From an uncultured Myxococcales bacterium (lineage in GTDB: Bacteria > Myxococcota_A > UBA9042), in assembly GCA_903896545.1 (NCBI GenBank), contig CAITYF010000051.1:43147-107146 (forward strand): 64,000 nt of DNA, written 5' to 3'. Numbering within the stretch: the first letter of the stretch is position 1; every line of letters begins with the position of its first letter. Position numbers and translations under genes: made by a program. Under the pieces are notes generated by a model. The model saw nothing but the letters and a program-made list of their open reading frames with translations. It did no database searches and was not told the origin of the DNA. Of this stretch, positions 34,418 through 44,161 are shown piece after piece.

Positions 34418-35494
34418 TTACGCTGCGTAGTCCGTGTACCCTTCCGGCCCCGGCGTGTAGAAAGAAGCGAAGTCCGGAGGCGACAGCGCCGCGCCACTCT
34501 GCAGCTTCGCCACGAGCGTCGGATTCGCGATGAACGGGCGACCAAACGCGACGAGTTCACCGAGACCAGCTTGCAGATCCGCGTCGGCGCGCGTGGCGTC
34601 GTAGCCGCCAGACAGAATGTACGTGCCGCCAAACGCCTTGCGAATCGCAGCTTTGATCGTCGCAGGCACCTGCGGGGCGCCCATCGCGCTGTGGTCCACG
34701 ATGTGAATGTAGGCCAGACCGAGCTTGCCGAGCTCGCCCGCGAGCGTCGTGTAGAGCGCGTCGGTGTCCGCGTCCGTGTTCATGCCGTTGAACGCGCCGT
34801 ACGGCGAAAGGCGAATGCCCACGCGATCCGCGCCAATGCGCGCGGCGGCGCGTTTGGTCGCCTCCAGGGCAAAGCGGATGCGGTTCTCGACTGAACCGCC
34901 CCAGCGATCCGTGCGCACGTTGGACGCCGCATTCAGGAACTGGTCCATGAGGTAGCCGTTCGCGCCGTGCAGCTCCACGCCGTCAAAGCCCGCTTCCACC
35001 GCGTTCGCCGCAGCCTGCGCGTATTCTTCCAGCGCCGACTCAATCTGCGCTTCGGTCATCGCGGTCGGGAGTGTCGCGGGCAGGTTGCCTTGGCCGTCCA
35101 CGTAGATCGCTTCCGGCAACGCGACCGCGGAAGGCGCAAGGACCGTCGCGCCTGCGGGCAGATTGTTCACGTGCGAAGCGCGACCGGTGTGCATCAACTG
35201 GGCAAAAATGTGGCCGCCCTTGGCGTGTACGGCCTCGTTCACTGCGCGCCAACCGGCGATCTGCGCGGCGTTGTACAGGCCGGGAATGCGCGGATAGCCG
35301 ACGCCGTTGGGCGAGGGCGAAACGCCTTCAGTAATCAGCAGTCCAGCTGTCGCACGCTGCGCGTAGTACGTCGCCACAATCTCGCCCGGCACGTTGCCCA
35401 ACGAGCGATTGCGCGTCATCGGCGCCATCACAACGCGGTTGGACAGGGTGATGCGGCCCAGACGAAAGGGCTGAAACAGAAGCGGCTGACTCAT
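34418..35494 (-). CDS. Old Yellow Enzyme-family flavin oxidoreductase / ene-reductase
   Basis: 358-residue FMN enzyme that reduces activated C=C bonds or nitro groups with NAD(P)H. Seen: LFQPFRLGRITLSNRVVMAPMTRNRS opening, QLMHTGRASH (His for substrate binding), FDGVELHGANGYLMDQFLN, WGGSVENRIRFALE, and the FMN phosphate loop near ILSGGYDATRAD. It is closest to the NemA/alkene reductase branch. ATG 35494 has GGAGTT upstream. A promoter candidate lies at 35540-35567. Confidence 0.88.
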   Translation of the reverse strand: MSQPLLFQPFRLGRITLSNRVVMAPMTRNRSLGNVPGEIVATYYAQRATAGLLITEGVSPSPNGVGYPRIPGLYNAAQIAGWRAVNEAVHAKGGHIFAQLMHTGRASHVNNLPAGATVLAPSAVALPEAIYVDGQGNLPATLPTAMTEAQIESALEEYAQAAANAVEAGFDGVELHGANGYLMDQFLNAASNVRTDRWGGSVENRIRFALEATKRAAARIGADRVGIRLSPYGAFNGMNTDADTDALYTTLAGELGKLGLAYIHIVDHSAMGAPQVPATIKAAIRKAFGGTYILSGGYDATRADADLQAGLGELVAFGRPFIANPTLVAKLQSGAALSPPDFASFYTPGPEGYTDYAA

Positions 35495-35539
35495 GATGGA
35501 ACTCCGTGACGGGTGGCGCACAACGGGCGTGCGGTGTTC

Positions 35540-35567
35540 AAGGTAGCTGCCCCAGGCACCTCGGCAA
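35540..35567 (-). promoter_or_regulatory. Candidate promoter for the Old Yellow Enzyme gene
   Basis: Minus strand TTGCCG (35567-35562), 16-base spacer, TACCTT (35545-35540); leader of about 39 bases to ATG 35494. Confidence 0.35.
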
Positions 35568-35697
35568 GGGGCGGTTTTGCACAAGACTGTTCACGTGGGT
35601 GGACAATCGCGTCGTCCGAACCCGCTGCAACACGTCTGTTGCGCGCTGCAGTGGTGGCCGTTACCTTTGGATGCCGACTTTTCCGGCTTGGATTCGC

Positions 35698-36435
35698 ATG
35701 CGCCGCACCTGTTTGACGTTTCTCCTTGCCTGCGCGTTCGTCGCGTGCAACGAGACTGCCCTCCCGCCTGCCAACTGTGACTTGCAGGGTGCACTCGCCG
35801 CCGCACCTGATTGGTCCGGCGCGTGCGCCGCCGCTGAGGCGGATTGGGCGGACGCACGGTGTGTCGACGCCGCGTGGCAGGTGCCGCTTTGCACGGCAGC
35901 GACGGTCATCGACGGCGCTGATTTTGGCGCGCAGCACATCGCGCTACCCTTGGCCATCACGTATACGGACAACCCGCCGATGTCCGGCCCCCACCGCGGC
36001 GACTGGCCATTTTGGGGTGAGTACGCGTTCCTGCCGAAGCAGTTTTGGCTCCATGGTCTGGAGCACGGGGCGATAGCGATTCTGTACAACCCGTGCGCGC
36101 CGCAGGATCTGGTCGACACGTTGCGGAAATGGGCGCAGAACGAGCCGCCTGACGATGCGGGGGCCTTTCGCTGGTTGTTGACGCCGTATCCGGGGCTCGA
36201 CAGCGCGTTTTCGCTGGTGGCGTGGAAGCATCGGCTCAAGGCGAACTGCTGGGATGCCGCGGCGGCCGAGCAGTTCCGGGACGCGCACTACCGCAAGGCC
36301 TCCGAAGACGTGCCGTTTGACGGAACCTTCGCGTGTACCTGGGCCGGGAAGAGCTGCGGCGTTGCTGGCGGAGCGTCTGCCGCAAGCGCGACCGATGGCA
36401 TGTCGATGGGCGGAATTCACCGGGACGCGCAGTAA
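35698..36435 (+). CDS. DUF3105 lipoprotein
   Basis: 245-residue exported lipoprotein. ATG 35698 starts a short signal with lipobox FVAC; ATG 35671 would add nine residues. The DUF3105 core is plain: YTDNPPMSGPHRGDWPFWGEY (residues about 84-104) followed by LHGLEHGAIAILYNPC, a His-rich potential metal site. Function unknown for the family. Seven Cys outside the core suggest disulfides. It converges on the desaturase gene with 13 bases between stops. Confidence 0.78.
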   Translation: MRRTCLTFLLACAFVACNETALPPANCDLQGALAAAPDWSGACAAAEADWADARCVDAAWQVPLCTAATVIDGADFGAQHIALPLAITYTDNPPMSGPHRGDWPFWGEYAFLPKQFWLHGLEHGAIAILYNPCAPQDLVDTLRKWAQNEPPDDAGAFRWLLTPYPGLDSAFSLVAWKHRLKANCWDAAAAEQFRDAHYRKASEDVPFDGTFACTWAGKSCGVAGGASAASATDGMSMGGIHRDAQ

Positions 36436-36448
36436 CGCGCGGACGCGC

Positions 36449-37567
36449 CTACGCCGTCGGCCGCAGTCCCATCGACTTCAACCAGCCGTAGTGCGACGCC
36501 AGCGCGCCGCTCAACTTCGGCTGTACGCGGTAGCGTAGACCGTGATCCTGCGCTGTAGCTTCGACGATGGTCGCGAGCGCCGGGTAGTGCATGTGGCAGA
36601 TCTTCGGGAACAGGTGGTGGACCACCTGAAAGTTCAGCCCGCCCATGTACCAGGAAAGCAGGCGGTTCTTGGGGGCGAAATCGACCGTCGTCCGCAGCTG
36701 GTGGCTCGCCCAATCGTCGACGAGGCGCCCGCTTTCGGGGATCGCAACCATCTCCGCCGTGCTCACGCAGTGCGCCATCTGGAACGTCGTCGCCAAGGTC
36801 ACGCCCGCGACGCCCATGACGAGGAAGTAGATCGGCAGCGCGAAGTACCACGGGTAGAGCAGCAGCGGCACGACGAAGCCCAGCGCGATGTGAATCACCT
36901 TGCCGGTGAGCAGCACGACCCAGTCGCGCGCGTCCATCTTGGGCAATGGGAGCGGACCGACACGCCCCGTGCCGATGTTCCAGAAGTCGTCAAAAAGCAC
37001 CCATTTCGGCACCAGGAACGCGTAGAGCAGCCACATGTACAGGTGCTGCGCGCGGTGCAACGGCAGCCATTTCTGGTGCGGCGACATGCGGCTGAGCGAG
37101 CCCAACTCCAGGTCGTCGTCCAGCCCACCGATATTGGTCCAGGTGTGGTGGAGCATGTTGTGCTTCGTGCGCCAGATGAAGGAGCTCGCGCCCATGCAGT
37201 CAATCGAATAGCCGACCCAGCGGTTGACCCACGGGTGCGTCGACCACGCGCCGTGATTGGCGTCGTGCATCACGCCCATCCCGATGCCCGCTACCGCGAA
37301 GCCGAGGCTCAACGCGAACGGCAGCTTGGTCCACCACGGCGTGTCCAGCAGCACCAGCGCCGCCCACGACGCGAGAAACCACAGCCAAATGTACGCAGTC
37401 TTCCGCGCCATCTTGTTCAAGCCCCGCTCTGGCTGATGCGTCGTCGAGAAATAGGCGTCGGCGCGCGTGTGCAGATCCCGCGCAAACGCGGATTCGTGAC
37501 CGAACTTGACCAACTTCGGCGCGCTGACGGTGGCAACTGGCGCCCCGTTCTCTCCACTCGTTTGCAT
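36449..37567 (-). CDS. Membrane fatty acid desaturase
   Basis: 372-residue di-iron acyl desaturase of the inner membrane. Three His boxes: HDANH (101-105), HNMLHH (136-141) and QVVHH (314-318), with hydrophobic segments near 58-95 and 212-260. The QxxHH third box and HDANH first box resemble linoleoyl-CoA/delta-6-type front-end desaturases, but no N-terminal cytochrome b5 domain is fused. ATG 37567 is the natural start; the 1,030-codon frame to 39541 is antisense to the next gene. Confidence 0.88.
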   Translation of the reverse strand: MQTSGENGAPVATVSAPKLVKFGHESAFARDLHTRADAYFSTTHQPERGLNKMARKTAYIWLWFLASWAALVLLDTPWWTKLPFALSLGFAVAGIGMGVMHDANHGAWSTHPWVNRWVGYSIDCMGASSFIWRTKHNMLHHTWTNIGGLDDDLELGSLSRMSPHQKWLPLHRAQHLYMWLLYAFLVPKWVLFDDFWNIGTGRVGPLPLPKMDARDWVVLLTGKVIHIALGFVVPLLLYPWYFALPIYFLVMGVAGVTLATTFQMAHCVSTAEMVAIPESGRLVDDWASHQLRTTVDFAPKNRLLSWYMGGLNFQVVHHLFPKICHMHYPALATIVEATAQDHGLRYRVQPKLSGALASHYGWLKSMGLRPTA

Positions 37568-37826
37568 GACCGTGCCCCCCGTTCCACTCACCCTGCACCG
37601 TGTTCTACTTGCCCGCGACGGTAAACACGAAAGCAGCGAAAAGTCGCGCATTTTTGCCGACACAGCCGTCGATTGTGCCGTCGTGACGGAATGATGACGC
37701 GCTGGTCGGGGCGCGATCGCCAGAGCGCGGGACCTGCAGCGCGCGGGGGCGATTCTGTGGCGATTCGGTGTCATGATCGTGCGTGCCAAGTTGCGATTCG
37801 CTCGTTGAATGTGAAGAATTGCACGA

Positions 37827-37839
37827 ATTTGCGGCAAAT
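37827..37839. promoter_or_regulatory. 13-base palindrome ATTTGC-G-GCAAAT
   Basis: Perfect 6-bp half sites separated by one base, ending 6 bases before the -35 box of the MopE-repeat gene promoter. Placement suits an activator or repressor site. Confidence 0.4.
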
Positions 37840-37844
37840 AGGGC

Positions 37845-37886
37845 TTGTCCCTCGCCCCAGAAAGTGTACTTTTGACCATTGGGTCA
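37845..37886 (+). promoter_or_regulatory. Candidate promoter and start-site palindrome of the MopE-repeat gene
   Basis: TTGTCC (37845-37850), 16-base spacer, TACTTT (37867-37872). The inverted repeat TGACC-ATTG-GGTCA (37873-37886) covers the expected transcription start. Leader to ATG 37928 is about 50 bases. Confidence 0.45.
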
Positions 37887-37927
37887 GCGCTTTTGCTCGG
37901 CCTTCCAAACGGAACGTTGTGACACTG

Positions 37928-40900
37928 ATGACAAGTAACGCGAAGAAGCGGTCGACCCTTTTCGCCCGCGCAGCCCACCTCGGCGCTCTGCCGGTTCTCT
38001 TTGTTCTGCTCTTTGTCGCGTGCGGTTCGCCCGCCTCGACCGACAGCGGCACGGGTGTGACCGACACCGTCGGCGACACAGGCAATGGCAAGTTGGACGC
38101 CAAGGACGGGCTGCAGGACGGAACGACGCCAAAGGACGGCACGTTGACGGACGTGACCACCGATCCGGATAGCCAAACGGACGACGGCGATGCCTTCTTT
38201 GTGCCCGATGACTTGACGGTTGATGTCAAAGATCAAGTCGGCGCGGACGGTAGCAACGGCTGCGACTTTCCGACCAATCCTGCGCCCGGCGAACCCGGTT
38301 CGCCGTGCAAGACAGCGGACGAGTGCGACAACGGCTTCTGCGTCGATGCGCCCAACGGCAAGATCTGCACAGCCGCATGTGTTTCCTGCTGCCCCGCCGG
38401 TTTTGAATGCGGCAAGATGCAGGGCGTGGACGGCGCGTTTGCCTGCTTGCCCAAGCAGCTGGCTCTCTGCCAGCCGTGCCTCACAGACGCGGAATGCGGC
38501 AAGGTCGATCCGGGCGCGCTCTGCATCACCTACGGCAATGACGGCGCGTTCTGCGGCACCGGTTGTTCTGGCCCAGCGGACTGCCCGACCGACTACGCGT
38601 GCGAGGATACCGAAGGACAGTTGGGCGCCGCCAAACAGTGCGTCCGCAAGACGGGGCAGTGCGCGTGCACCAAGTGGGGCGCGCTCGCTGGCGCCTCGAC
38701 AAGCTGCCTGACGACGAACGACGCGGGTTCGTGCAAGGGCTCGCGCAAGTGCGGCATCGGTGGTTTGACGGCGTGCAGCGCGCCTGCGCCCGTGACGGAA
38801 ACGTGCAACGGCGTGGACGACAACTGCGACGGCTTGACCGACCCGCCCAACGCCGACGGTTGCACGAACTACTACAACGACAACGACGGCGACGGTTACG
38901 GCGGCGGCAAGGGCTCGTGCCTCTGCAGTGATCCCGGCAACGGCTTGACCCAGGGCGGCGACTGCAACGACCAATCGACGGCGATTCACCCCGGCACGAA
39001 GGAAGTCTGCGACGGCCAGGACAACGACTGTGACGGCAAGACCGATCCTGGCTATCCAGATGCGAACAACGACGGCTTTGCGGACTGCGTGGATCCGGAC
39101 ATCGACGGCGACGGCGTGCCCAACGGCAGCGACTGTGCGCCTGCGAACGCGGCGATTTACCCCGGCGCGCAGGAATCGTGCGACAGCCTGGACAACGATT
39201 GCAACGGCGTGACGGACGACGCAGGCGCGACGGGCTGCACGCAGTGGTTCCAGGACGTCGATGGCGACGGCACCGGCGCGGGCGCGGGCAAGTGCCTGTG
39301 TGGTGCGTTTGGCGCGTACACGTCGGCAAGCGGCAGTGACTGCAACGACCTGAACAAGAACATCCACGTCGGCGCGACGGAAATCTGCAACGACGCGGAC
39401 GACAACTGCAGCGGCGTAATCGACGAAGGCTGCGACGACGACCTGGACTTGTGGTGTGACGCGACGATGACTGTCATCGGCACGCCCGCGGTCTGCGCCA
39501 ACGGCAAACAGGACTGCAACGACGGCGCGGCAAGCATTCACCCCGGACAGGGCGAAATCTGCGGCAACGGCGTGGACGACAACTGTGACGGTTTGACCGA
39601 CACGGGCGACAACCTGACAGGCTGCGTCAACTTCTACAGCGACAGCGACGGGGACGGTTACGGCAACAAGGCGCTTTCAAGCTGCCTCTGCGCCGCGACC
39701 TCGCTGTACACGACGCAACTGGGCGGCGACTGCAACGACTTTGACGCGAACGTGAGCCCCAAGGCGCAGGAAATCTGCAACGGCAAGGACGACGACTGCG
39801 ACGGGACCGTGGACGGCGCGACGGCGAGCGACTGCAAGCTGTTCTTCAACGACGTGGACGGCGACAAGTTCGGCGTGTCCACCGACCAGAAGTGCCAGTG
39901 CGCCGCAGCGGGCACCTACACGGCGACGGTCGGCGGCGACTGCAATGACAACGCCACGGCCATCAGGCCCAACGCGCTGGAAGTCTGCAACGGCATCGAT
40001 GACAACTGCGACGGCATCACGGATCCGTCCAACACGCAGGACTGCTCGCCGTTCTTCAAGGACGCGGACGGCGACAACTACGGCAACTATTTGGCCGGCA
40101 GCAAGTGCATGTGCGCGGCCGGCAACGGCTACGTGGCGGAAGGCGGCGACTGCGACGACGCGAACAAGGACGTGCACCCCAACGCGACGGAAATTTGCAA
40201 CGGCTTGGACGACAACTGCGACAACAGCATCGACCCGATCAACACGAGCGGCTGCACGAATTTCCACCTCGACACGGACGGCGACAACTACGGCCAGACG
40301 TGGTCGCAGTGCGCGTGCGCGGCTAGCGCCTTGTACACGGCGTTTAACGGCGACGACTGCGACGACACGAAGGCGTCGATTAACCCCGGCGCACCGGAAA
40401 TCTGCGACGGCCAGGACAACGACTGCAATGGCCAGACCGACGAAGGCGTGCAGGTCACGTACTACCTGGACAGCGACACGGACGGCTACGGCACCGGCGC
40501 GGGCAACGCGCAGTGCAAGGCGACGCCGGGCTTCTCGGTGCTCCTGAACGGCGACTGCAACGACGCGAACAAGGACGTCCATCCGTTTGCGACAGAAACG
40601 TGCAACAGCGTCGACGACAACTGCAACGGCCAGACCGACGAAGGCGCGCAGCCGACAACGTGGTATCCGGACGCGGACGGCGACGGCTACGGCGTGCCCG
40701 GCACGACCAAAGTGTCCTGCACGCCGCAGACTGGCTACGCGCCCAACGACACGGACTGCAATGACGCGGACGCTGCCGTCAATCCCGGCCACGCGGAGGT
40801 CTGCGACAGCAAGGACAACAACTGCAATGGCCAGACGGACGAGGGCTTGCCGGTTGGCACGTACTATTTGGACGCGGACAAGGACGGCTACGGCACAGGC

Positions 40901-43846
40901 AGCGGACAGTCCGGCTGCGGTTCGGCGGGCGGCTACACAGCGCTGCTGAACACCGACTGCAACGACGCGGACGCGAGCATCAATCCCGGCGGAGCGGAGG
41001 TGTGCAACAGCAAGGATGACAATTGCAATGGTTCGACCGATGAGGGGCTGACGTGCAACTCGTGCACGGCGACTGTGGTGAACCCGCTCAACGTCAAGGC
41101 AGACTTCACTGCGCCGAGCGCGATTGACTGGTCAATGGACAGCAACAACCCAGCGTTTGTAGCGACGTCGGGCACGACCTACCAGTACTTGCGCTGGGGC
41201 GCCAACAATGGCTGCGGCTACTACAGCTTCAACGAGACGGCGAACATTCCGTTCAACATTCCCGCCAGCGCGAACTTCGTGGCGATCGACGTCGCTTTTG
41301 ACAACGCCGCGGGCTCGTCGCCTGACCCGGACCTCGCGCTGAAGCTGGACTTCGACGGCGTCGTCAAGCAAATCGGCCCGTTCTCGACGCTGCACGCGGG
41401 CACGTGGTTCACGGTCACGTGGCCGGTCAGCGCTTCGCAGTTGAACACGACGGGCAAGAAGATCATCGCGACGACGACGTCCGTGACCAGCAACTATTCC
41501 TGCACGGGCGGCATGGCGCTGGACAACGTGCGCGTCATCGCTGGTTGCACGGACCTTTCAAACTTCTGTGCGCCGGCGAACGTCGGTGGCGCGCAAGGTA
41601 CGCAGAGTTGGTACACGGACGCGGATGGCGATGGCTACGGCGATGCCGCGACCGCGGTGACGGCGTGCTTCCCGCAGGCGGGCAAGGTTGCGGTTGGCGG
41701 TGACTGCAACGACGCGAGCGCGACGGTTCACCCGACCGCAGCAGAAATCCCCTGCAACGGCATCGACGAAGACTGCAACGGCGTCACCGACGAGGGCGGC
41801 GCGCTCTTGAACGGCTTTGAGACGTCCGGTTCTGCGACGCAGCCCGGCTCATGGTGGGTTCCCGAGCCATATGCGCACACGCAAGGTTCTCAGGGCGCGT
41901 GGTGGGGCCTCTCCTCCGGCTGCGGCTACTCGGTCAACGACAACACCAGCACGTTCAGCATCACGGTGCCCAACGGCGCGAGCGCGGTCGGTCTGGACGT
42001 GTTCTTTGACAATCGCAAGACGAACAGTCCGGAGGCGCCCGATACGACCGTGAAGATGATCGTGACGCTGGACGGCGTGAAGCGCCAGGTGGGGCCGTTC
42101 TTGACCGTGCAAAATCCCAAGTGGCGGACGCTCATGTGGCCGATGACGGCGGCAAACTATGGCAAGACGTATACGGTCTCGGTGCAGATGACCTCGACGG
42201 CGTCCAACTCCACCAACGGCCTCACCTGCGTGGCGGGGCAGATGGGAGGCTTTGCCGTCGACAATGCGCGCTCGATCACCGTTTGTCAGGGCAGTCAGCC
42301 AACTTGTACGCCTGGCGTGACGGCATCGACATGGTTCCTCGACGGCGACGGCGATGGCTTTGGCGATCCGGCGACGTCCGTCAGCGGGTGCATCCAGCCC
42401 ACTGGCTACATTCCCAACGGCGGCGACTGCGACGACCAGAACGCGGCGGTCAACCCCGGCGTGGCCAAGGATTCGTGCAACACCGCCGCTATCGACGACA
42501 ACTGCGACGGCGTGACGGACACGACGGGCAGCCCGACCGGCTGCGCGACGATGTACCCCGACGCCGACGGCGACACGTTTGGCAGCAAGACGGCGGCGTC
42601 CGTGTGCGTCTGCGCGGGCGCGCCTGGCTACGTGGCCAGCAAGACGGACTGCAACGACAAGGACGCGGCCGTCAACCCCAACGGCGTGGAAGTCTGTGAC
42701 GGCGTGGACAACAACTGCGACGGCTCGACCGACCCGCAGAACACAAGCGGCTGCGTCACGTATTTCAAGGACTTCGACACGGACGGCTACGGCCTGACCG
42801 CTGACAGCCAGTGCTGGTGCAGCGCGCACTTGACGTACACGGCGATCGTCGGCGGCGACTGCGCCGATGACAAGCCGGCGATCAACCCTGGCAAGACGGA
42901 GACCTGCAACAGCGTGGACGACGACTGCAACACGCTCATCGACGACGGCTTGCCGCAGGGCACGTGGTACAAAGACGCGGACGGTGACAAGTTCGGCGCG
43001 GCTGCACCGCAGTTCATCGGCTGCCAGGTCGTGGGCTATGTGGCGGACAACACGGACTGCAACGACACGGCGGTCAGCATCTACCCCGGCGCGACCGAGA
43101 CGTGCAACTTGAAGGACGACAACTGCGACGGCGCGACGGACGAAGGCTTGAACCTCGGCACGTGGAACCGCGACGCCGATGGCGACGGCTTTGGTGACGC
43201 GGGCACGCAATTGATGAACAGCTGCATGTTGCCGGGGTATGTCGCGACGTACGGCGATTGCGATGACACGAAGGTGGCGGTGAATCCGGGTGTGGCGGAG
43301 GTGTGCTACAACAAGATTGACGACAACTGCGATGGGGCGACGGATGAGGGGTGCCCGACGTGCGTGCCGACTTTGGTTGAAGGCTTCAATGCAAGCAGTT
43401 CTAAGATCGTGTTTGGCTACGCGGCGCTGACGAATTGGGCGCTCAGCACCAGCGGCTTCGTTCCAACCGAGGGCTCAAGCTACCTTCGTTACGGCGGCAC
43501 TGGCGGGTATTACACAAGCAGCGCGAGCTACGACAAGGTCACCGTCACGTTCACGGTTCCTCAAGCGAGTCCGTATTTGACGCTCGACTACATCTTCGCG
43601 AACGCAACGGACTCGTTGTATACGCCGGACAAGTCGCTCAAAGTGGCGTTTACGTTCAACGGTCAGACGCAGACGATCGGGCCCTTCCAGACGTATCAAG
43701 GGCTCACGCCGAAGCAATTGAGCTGGCCGATACCGAGCAACCTGTACGGTACGACCCAGACGCTGGTCATTTTGCCAACGGCGTCGGGCAACGGGTATGT
43801 GCTGTCAGGCATCATGGTCGACAACTTGCGCACGACGTGTAATTGA
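37928..43846 (+). CDS. Giant lipoprotein with about 17 MopE-type putative metal-binding repeats and three beta-sandwich modules
   Basis: 1,972 residues, surface lipoprotein (lipobox FVAC). A Thr/Asp/Lys-rich tether (30-90) and a Cys-rich segment (95-235) lead into units of about 40-45 residues: ETCNGVDDNCDGLTD, then FxDxDGDGYG, then GDCND...INPGAxE. I count about 17 GDC units in two blocks (about 285-1045 and 1225-1835, interrupted). The D-x-D-G-D-G loops look like Ca2+ sites; the Pfam family also includes the copper-binding MopE. Three unrelated modules of 145-160 residues, each ending near DNxR..C, follow at about 1050, 1295 and 1825. Likely adhesion or metal binding outside the cell. Confidence 0.88.
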   Translation: MTSNAKKRSTLFARAAHLGALPVLFVLLFVACGSPASTDSGTGVTDTVGDTGNGKLDAKDGLQDGTTPKDGTLTDVTTDPDSQTDDGDAFFVPDDLTVDVKDQVGADGSNGCDFPTNPAPGEPGSPCKTADECDNGFCVDAPNGKICTAACVSCCPAGFECGKMQGVDGAFACLPKQLALCQPCLTDAECGKVDPGALCITYGNDGAFCGTGCSGPADCPTDYACEDTEGQLGAAKQCVRKTGQCACTKWGALAGASTSCLTTNDAGSCKGSRKCGIGGLTACSAPAPVTETCNGVDDNCDGLTDPPNADGCTNYYNDNDGDGYGGGKGSCLCSDPGNGLTQGGDCNDQSTAIHPGTKEVCDGQDNDCDGKTDPGYPDANNDGFADCVDPDIDGDGVPNGSDCAPANAAIYPGAQESCDSLDNDCNGVTDDAGATGCTQWFQDVDGDGTGAGAGKCLCGAFGAYTSASGSDCNDLNKNIHVGATEICNDADDNCSGVIDEGCDDDLDLWCDATMTVIGTPAVCANGKQDCNDGAASIHPGQGEICGNGVDDNCDGLTDTGDNLTGCVNFYSDSDGDGYGNKALSSCLCAATSLYTTQLGGDCNDFDANVSPKAQEICNGKDDDCDGTVDGATASDCKLFFNDVDGDKFGVSTDQKCQCAAAGTYTATVGGDCNDNATAIRPNALEVCNGIDDNCDGITDPSNTQDCSPFFKDADGDNYGNYLAGSKCMCAAGNGYVAEGGDCDDANKDVHPNATEICNGLDDNCDNSIDPINTSGCTNFHLDTDGDNYGQTWSQCACAASALYTAFNGDDCDDTKASINPGAPEICDGQDNDCNGQTDEGVQVTYYLDSDTDGYGTGAGNAQCKATPGFSVLLNGDCNDANKDVHPFATETCNSVDDNCNGQTDEGAQPTTWYPDADGDGYGVPGTTKVSCTPQTGYAPNDTDCNDADAAVNPGHAEVCDSKDNNCNGQTDEGLPVGTYYLDADKDGYGTGSGQSGCGSAGGYTALLNTDCNDADASINPGGAEVCNSKDDNCNGSTDEGLTCNSCTATVVNPLNVKADFTAPSAIDWSMDSNNPAFVATSGTTYQYLRWGANNGCGYYSFNETANIPFNIPASANFVAIDVAFDNAAGSSPDPDLALKLDFDGVVKQIGPFSTLHAGTWFTVTWPVSASQLNTTGKKIIATTTSVTSNYSCTGGMALDNVRVIAGCTDLSNFCAPANVGGAQGTQSWYTDADGDGYGDAATAVTACFPQAGKVAVGGDCNDASATVHPTAAEIPCNGIDEDCNGVTDEGGALLNGFETSGSATQPGSWWVPEPYAHTQGSQGAWWGLSSGCGYSVNDNTSTFSITVPNGASAVGLDVFFDNRKTNSPEAPDTTVKMIVTLDGVKRQVGPFLTVQNPKWRTLMWPMTAANYGKTYTVSVQMTSTASNSTNGLTCVAGQMGGFAVDNARSITVCQGSQPTCTPGVTASTWFLDGDGDGFGDPATSVSGCIQPTGYIPNGGDCDDQNAAVNPGVAKDSCNTAAIDDNCDGVTDTTGSPTGCATMYPDADGDTFGSKTAASVCVCAGAPGYVASKTDCNDKDAAVNPNGVEVCDGVDNNCDGSTDPQNTSGCVTYFKDFDTDGYGLTADSQCWCSAHLTYTAIVGGDCADDKPAINPGKTETCNSVDDDCNTLIDDGLPQGTWYKDADGDKFGAAAPQFIGCQVVGYVADNTDCNDTAVSIYPGATETCNLKDDNCDGATDEGLNLGTWNRDADGDGFGDAGTQLMNSCMLPGYVATYGDCDDTKVAVNPGVAEVCYNKIDDNCDGATDEGCPTCVPTLVEGFNASSSKIVFGYAALTNWALSTSGFVPTEGSSYLRYGGTGGYYTSSASYDKVTVTFTVPQASPYLTLDYIFANATDSLYTPDKSLKVAFTFNGQTQTIGPFQTYQGLTPKQLSWPIPSNLYGTTQTLVILPTASGNGYVLSGIMVDNLRTTCN

Positions 43847-43876
43847 CGATCGCGACCGCACGCGGCCGGGCACGAG

Positions 43877-43896
43877 CCCCGGCCCTACGGCCGGGG
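43877..43896 (+). terminator. Hairpin after the MopE-repeat gene
   Basis: Perfect 8-bp stem CCCCGGCC/GGCCGGGG with loop CTAC, 30 bases past the stop. No T-run follows, so termination is a guess. Confidence 0.45.
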
Positions 43897-43968
43897 GAGC
43901 CGCGATTCAGGTGAAGTCCCGTCCCTCGCCCCAACAGCGGGTGACACTCCCGGCCCTACAGCAGCACC

Positions 43969-43998
43969 ACACCCGGCCACAAAAACCGCAGCATCGCC
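43969..43998 (-). pseudogene. 30-bp exact copy of the 3' end of the esterase gene (gene remnant)
   Basis: These 30 bases equal 59604-59633, inside the 3' end of the esterase lipoprotein gene, in the same orientation. On the minus strand they read AMLRFLWPGV, then VLL and a stop. Upstream sequence has diverged. The rest of the 43847-44161 gap (315 bases) shows no gene, only the hairpin at 43877. Confidence 0.55.
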
Positions 43999-44161
43999 AC
44001 GATTCCTGCCGCCACGGGTTCTCGCCTGCTGCGCGCCTCCATCCCGCTGGAAAAACTTTCACCGCCCCGTTGCGGATTCCTCTTCCCCACGTGTCCAACT
44101 TGCACGATGGCCTTCATTGCCGTCGTTCTGCGTTGTCTGGCCGACTGGAACAGGAGTTTTC

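Larger units (their letters stand above)
37568..37927. other. Divergent regulatory gap before the MopE-repeat gene
   Basis: 360 bases without a gene. It holds the promoter and two small palindromes of the MopE-repeat gene at its right end (next entries). Nothing clear is seen for the desaturase beyond a G-run upstream of its ATG. Confidence 0.5.

Noticed and set aside
36449..39541. 1,030-codon frame giving the desaturase a 650-residue N-terminal extension
   Set aside because: The extension is antisense to the MopE-repeat gene. The desaturase starts naturally at ATG 37567.
37928..43846. DNA-level tandem repeat array as a mobile or phase-variable element
   Set aside because: The repetition is explained by about 17 diverged protein repeats; I did not see long exact DNA repeats.
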